NCBI GenBank assembly: GCA_905183005.1
Contig: CAJJDO010000029.1
Span: 464,091-528,090 of the forward strand
Length of the DNA: 64,000 bases
From: Paramecium pentaurelia
Lineage: Eukaryota; Ciliophora; Oligohymenophorea; Peniculida; Parameciidae
Direction of reading: 5' to 3'
Within the stretch, counting starts at the first letter, position 1, and each line of letters begins with the position of its first letter. Below, piece after piece: positions 59,392 to 64,000 of this stretch. The notes beneath the pieces were generated by a model, which was not told where the DNA came from, made no database searches, and was given only the letters and a program-made list of their open reading frames with translations. Made by a program: the position numbers and the translations under genes.

Positions 59392-60749
59392 ATGCTTGAA
59401 GATCATTATGCTCCTGTAGAAATAAGTAATAATTTCTATAAATAAATAAAGTTGGAAGTGGTGCTTATGGGTGTGTAATATAAGCTGATGATAAGAATGC
59501 TAAAACCGAGAAAGATAGATAGGTGGCCATTAAAAAAATTGAGAGAGCATTTGAACATAGACTATATGCAAAAAGAACTTTGAGAGAATTAAAAATTCTT
59601 AGATTGATGAAGCATGAGAATGTAAGATTTTTTAGATTGAAATAGATTGTTGAATTAAAAACTCTCCTTCTTCCAAAATCTAGAGAAGAATTTGAAGATG
59701 TTTACATGGTTACTGAATTATTAGAAACAGACTTAGCACAAGTAATTAAGAGTGACTAAGTCTTAACAGATGAGCATATTTAATTATTCTTATATTAAAT
59801 TTTAAGAGGATTGAAGTATTTACATACTGCAGGAATTTTGCATCGAGATTTAGTATCACATTATTTAAAAATTAATTTAGAAACCAAGAAATTTATTATT
59901 AAATAGAAATTGTGATCTGAAAATCTGCGATTTCGGTTTAGGTAGAGCAATGGCTGATCCTACATCATCCAATAATGCCAATATTATGACTTACTATGTA
60001 GAAACTAGATGGTATAGAGCCCCTGAATTGTTAGTGAGTTTTAAGAATTATACACCTGCTGTGGATATGTGGTCAGTTGGATGTATTTTAGCAGAACTAC
60101 TATTAAGAAAACCATTTTTGAGAGGGGATTCAAGTAATTAATTATAAAAATTAATTAAGCTAAGCGATAAGTCAAATTGATTTTTGAATTATTGGGTACA
60201 CCAAATGAAGCCTATATTTAATCATTTTAAGATGAAAAAGTTTAAAATAATTTAAGGAAAGTTATTAAGGAAACTGGTCCAAAATAAGGTATTCCATTAG
60301 AATAATTATTTAAAAATGCTTCTAAAAATGGTATTATTTTCTAATTATATGAAAAGCTTTGGATTTATTAAGGAAACTACTAACATTTGATTTTAGATAG
60401 AGAATAACAGTTTAGTAAGCCTTAGAACATCCTTATTTGGCTTAATTGCATTTTGAAGCTGATGAACCTAGTGCTTAATTAGTCAATTAATTAGAGTTTG
60501 AATTTGAAAAATATGAAATGACCAGAGAATAAATCAAAGGTAAAAAAGTAAATCTAATTGTATTAGATCTCCTTTATGAAGAAATTCTATTGTATTATTT
60601 TCCAGAATTCTAAGCATCATATGAAGCAAAGAAAAAATCTGGATAAAGTTTAATATCTCATATTGTGAACAATGAAAATGCAAAAATAGTAAATTATTTA
60701 TTTAAAATAGTTTGATCCAACAGCAGATGATGATTTAGATAGAGATTGA
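59392..60749 (+). CDS. ERK-type MAP kinase with TYY activation motif
   Basis: About 395 residues. IIGSGAYGCVIQADD, VAIKKIERAF, YMVTELLETDLAQVI, ILHRDLKPRNLLLNRNCDLK, ICDFGLGRAMAD and VDMWSVGCILAELLLRKPF define a MAP kinase. The activation loop ends NIMTYYVETRWYRAPELL: where ERKs have TEY and p38/JNK have TGY/TPY, this protein has T-Y-Y. The dually phosphorylated Thr and Tyr are kept. KPRN replaces the usual KPSN/KPEN. A MAPK C-terminal helix follows, ending in an acidic tail (DPTADDDLDRD). Seven introns of 22-28 nt fit, e.g. 59426-59451, 59622-59645 and 59853-59880. Ciliate ERK-like kinases act in starvation, conjugation and ciliary length control. Confidence 0.94.
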
Positions 60750-61564
60750 ATGTATTATTATGTTAAATTCAAAATTAAGTATTTTAATGTGTTATTACTA
60801 TCCTTTTCTTGTTATTATTTATTTATTCATTGTAATCTTTTAAATTAAAATATGATATTCAATCTACTTCATTTTTATTTAGGTATATACTCATGTTATT
60901 CTATTTTTATTCTATTATTTATCACTAGGATTTATCAAAATATTTGAAAAAATATAGTATCTAAAAGCTTTAGAAGTATATTTATATATGAAATTGAAAA
61001 ATCAATTTAAATCTTGATACACTATAGGGTAATTTTGAGAGACTTCTGGAAGAGAGAATATGTATTTATATATAATGGGCTATTAAATCACTGATATTGG
61101 ATTTACTTTTTAAATTTGTCAAAATAAAGAACACAATTAGAACAAATCGATTAAGAAGAAATTTAAATTACTTATTGTGAAGAAATTGGGGGGCCAAGCT
61201 TGAAAAAGAAATTATTATTATATTATGGAGATTTTCAAATCAAAATTTTGTTGAAGTGTAAATAAATTTTAGAGAAGAGATGTGAAGTTTTAGATACTAA
61301 ATGGAATGGATAAGTTTCATGTTTAATTTTAGTGAACAAAATTCAAAGAATAAAGGGTGGATTTTGCAATATTATTAAAGAATTATTGTATAATAATACT
61401 TATCAATTCTTTAGCATCTCTGAAGTAAATAATTATAGAGAAGTATGAAATTATATAATAAGAAGAAAAAACCTAAATGAATCTGTAATATTATTACAAT
61501 ATGAGATTTAACAGTTATTTCATCTGTATGTTTGACGTGTTTTGATTTATAGATATATTTATGA
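60750..61564 (+). pseudogene. Intergenic region with coding-like plus-strand remnant (about 61092-61447)
   Basis: From about 61092 to a TGA at 61445 one frame reads as protein (RTQLEQIDQEEIQITYCEEI, KKKLLLYYGDFQIKILLKC, KWNGQVSCLILVNKIQRIK, FCNIIKELLYNNTYQFFS). It follows directly on a TGA and has no ATG near its start, so either an upstream exon was missed or it is a remnant. No family recognised. The remainder is AT-rich. Confidence 0.35.
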
Positions 61565-62006
61565 TCAAAGGAACTAGGGACATGGGATGTCTAAACATTT
61601 AGGACCAGCTATAAAGTTGCTCATAGCATAGTTTTCTTGGTCACTGAACTTTCGTGATTTTCTCCTACTCCTTGTTTAAGATATCACTTGGATCACCTCA
61701 CCATTAAGAACAACCTATAGTTCACCACAAGGTTCTTTGCCTTTAGGACAATAATAGATTGGACTTAAATTCTCTTAGCGTTGACTGCTGTCTGTAGAAC
61801 AATTAGAATCAATGTTCAATTCTTCAATATTGGAAAGTGGATTCTAAAATAAAATAAATCAACAAGACCTTATGTTTCGAAGGTGGTGTGATATAGAATT
61901 AATCTCGTTCCTGGTTCTTAGGAACGAAGGGACACTTAGAGCTGTTTGCGTTCTAAGACTTTTTATACACTCTATTTTTGGTATTGCTCACTAGAAGCAT
62001 TAACAT
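61565..62006 (-). CDS. Small protein ending in a PNRC/Edc-like decapping-activator motif (tentative)
   Basis: 138 residues with one 25 nt intron (61844-61868); the spliced length is an exact codon multiple. It starts MLMLLVSNTKNRVYKKSQ, is polar and likely disordered (KCPFVPKNQERDQFYITPPS, NCSTDSSQRQENLSP), contains KGKEPCGELQVVLNGEVIQV, and ends KFSDQENYAMSNFIAGPKC then LDIPCPQFL. The order Y-A-x3-F-x2-(S/G)-P-x4-(L/I)-P-x-P-x-F matches the short linear motif of PNRC and fungal Edc-type proteins that activate Dcp2 mRNA decapping. The match is to motif spacing only. Its GC content is clearly above the flanks, which makes it stand out. Confidence 0.6.
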
Positions 62007-62126
62007 TCAAAATCATACTTGTAGTATCTGGGAGAAGTCTTGTAATTTAAAAAGCTGAAAGGGCTTTTTTTAAAATTTATATTTAATTATTAATATGACA
62101 TTGTAGTCTATTTTAATAAATATTCA

Positions 62127-64000
62127 TCATTCATCCCCCATTCTAGGTTGTGTATCCATTCCATTAAGTCTATCCTTATATACTTCTAGCAAGAATTTAT
62201 AATCAATTCGCCCATTTTTCTTGGACCAAGATATTAATTGTGGCCATTGTTCATCTCTAACAACAATTCCTTAAGATCTTAACATTTTATCCATTTCTTA
62301 TTTTATTAACTACAAAATATATTTAAATAATTACATCTTCAGTAAGTGGAATTTAACCATTTTAAGTCAAATGTTTGAATATTTCAAGAAGATACTTTCT
62401 ATTCTTTCCAATAGCATTAATTGTTTTATCAAATTCTTTAGAGCTTTCCCAAATCCCATTTTCTATTATAATATAAGACATTACCAACATATTGAAGTGC
62501 AGTTTGCTTAACTGGAGGTTTTCTTAAGAAAGTCTTGAATTTATTAGTTGCATTCATTAATCCATCATCTGTTAATCCTTCAAATTACTAAGGAGACTAA
62601 ACACTATGTTTTGTCATCCATCCTTTATCAGTTTAAGCCATTAATGATTTTTGTGATGATTTTTTCACTCTTCCATTAGCACTCATTGGTCTAATAATAA
62701 AAAGATAGAATATACCTTTTCTTTTCATTAGGATTTGAAAACTTAGAAAAAGCATCCATCCATTCTGTTAAATCTAATAAACCATCCCTTCTCTTATCTA
62801 TAAATTCAAATAAATCTTTAATAATTGCAAATGGAGGAATGTCTTCTGTAGCCAATCTATACAACATTTCTATCATATCTTTAAATTTATCAAAACTCAA
62901 AAATCCAGTATGTTGTGCATCAATCTATCTAAATGCATCTTTAGGTGATAATAAATAATGATAAATATGATCATTCACTCTTTATAAATGAATTGCTGCT
63001 CTTTCTAATATTTTATTATCTGCTTATCTAAAATCTAATCTCTTTGCAAAATCTCTCCAATTTACCATACTATTTCTATCAGTATCTAACATAGCTGATA
63101 ATATATCAATATCTTAAAATGTCAATCCCATATTAAGACTTCTTATTACTTAACGAAATTCTAAATTAGTTATGAATCCAGTATTATCTGAATCATATTA
63201 TTTAAATAATTCGCTAATATTTTTATTTGAATTTCTTAAAAATCTTCTAATTTTATCTAATAAACTTATATTCACTTAATTTCTTTCATCCATAGGCAAT
63301 TCGCATAAACCTCTAAAAATCATTAATAAATTATTACCCTTAAGTCATTGGTCTAATATTTTATAATGATTATTGGCCTTCAGGAAGTTCTTAGACTTTA
63401 GTACCTTTTCCAAAAATAAGTGCAAAGGCATGATTACTTAAAGAACCATTTTTTTGAACTCTTGTCCATAAAGTTTCTATATCACCTTCAACAAATCTTT
63501 TTGGGAATAAAGCTTACAAAGCCTTTGTAAAGCTTTCTTTTGTTATAACATGGCTGTGCTCCATTTAAAAATAGTGAATTGCATTTTAAATGCTTGAAAA
63601 ATAAGTAGAAAGTGCATCTTAGATTTCTTTAATCATTTAATCTTACCAATTATATTGAGCAAATGCATTCAGCCAATCAGATTCTACTAAATATCCTTTT
63701 TTATGAGAATCAAGATCAGAAAAGATTTCATAAACTAATTTTTCAGTTAAATCAAATCCTTAAAGTACATTCTTTTCATCAATCCATTTTTTAAATTTTT
63801 AGAATACTAATTTCTTACGATATCCAGAAACTATATCAAAAGATTCTTTTACACTTGGATAATGTCTACTAATTATTAATCCTATTTATTATCTAGCATT
63901 CATTTTCCAATCAAAAGAAGATCTTGATTCTTATTATTACTTTGCAGAAAAATTTGTTGTTTATCCAAATACTTATTTATTTTTACCATAAAAAAATCCT
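62127..64000 (-). CDS. Multi-EF-hand protein, 5' end outside window
   Basis: More than 590 residues, open across the right edge, so the N-terminus is missing. EF-hand-like units recur: FSDLDSHKKGYLVESDWLNA, FKQYDSDNTGFITNLEF, SAMLDTDRNSMVNWRDF, FRQIDAQHTGFLSFDKF, FEFIDKRRDGLLDLTEW, plus weaker ones near the C-terminus (LTQNGQIPLTED, SKKNGRIDYKFLLE). Most loops keep Asp at position 1 and Glu/Asp at 12, though some have substitutions at 3 or 5. Long arrays like this occur in ciliary and cortical proteins. Introns at about 63330-63354 (25 nt), 62694-62718 (25 nt), 62470-62491 (22 nt) and 62308-62332 (25 nt) keep all units in frame. Specific role unknown. Confidence 0.85.

Noticed and set aside
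61565..62006. A GC-rich island resembling a structured RNA gene (SRP, RNase P or telomerase RNA)
   Set aside because: No hallmark motifs of those RNAs were found, and the minus strand gives a clean code-6 protein with a consensus intron and exact codon multiple.
1..64000. Transposons, CRISPR arrays, tRNA and rRNA genes
   Set aside because: I looked for transposase motifs, regularly spaced repeats and tRNA box sequences and saw none I could support; a tRNA scan would settle the last point.

Overview
The window reads as macronuclear DNA of a ciliate that uses genetic code 6, most likely Paramecium or a close oligohymenophorean relative. Only TGA ends genes; TAA and TAG encode Gln throughout conserved proteins (for example Gln-2 of ubiquitin). 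The DNA is very AT-rich and gene-dense on both strands, and most genes are broken by 20-35 nt GT..AG introns. All coordinates below were translated by hand with this code, so boundaries of well-conserved genes are firm while those of orphan genes are tentative.

0-16 kb: the 5' part of an importin-beta family receptor (-), mitochondrial acyl carrier protein, a small Pro/Ala-rich membrane protein, a coiled-coil protein, a Hippo/MST-like kinase with a SARAH-like helix and a run of 26 Gln all written TAA, an ankyrin-AGC kinase fusion, an MT-A70-family methyltransferase without DPPW, a RING-like protein, a PH-domain protein and a carnosine N-methyltransferase homologue. 15-18 kb: a tandem duplication carrying two near-identical Rab7-like GTPases and a copied methyltransferase 3' end. 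18-28 kb: two exact ~1.1 kb direct repeats, each split by a single N (assembly overlaps, not biology), around a papain-fold protein that has lost its whole catalytic triad and a proteasome alpha subunit; also ubiquitin-eL40 and a small EF-hand protein.

28-46 kb: a long coiled-coil protein, a Cys/His-rich protein, a pseudokinase, a membrane hybrid histidine kinase with receiver, a centrin, a kinesin, several orphan genes and a two-repeat 12-TM cation channel with TxDxW filters. 46-64 kb: an LRR protein, a CDPK, ribosomal protein eL20, a tandem pair of related kinases (one with altered HRD and DFG), a type I membrane protein, a MAP kinase with a TYY activation motif, a small protein ending in a PNRC/Edc-like motif, and a multi-EF-hand protein running off the right edge.

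The gene order looks like an ordinary mixed eukaryotic neighbourhood, with no operons. Signalling genes dominate (nine kinase-fold proteins plus a histidine kinase and several EF-hand proteins), and at least four proteins keep an enzyme fold while lacking or altering catalytic residues. Several intervals hold coding-like sequence interrupted by in-frame TGA, best read as decayed gene copies, expected in a lineage with repeated genome duplications. No rRNA, tRNA, CRISPR or transposon was recognised.
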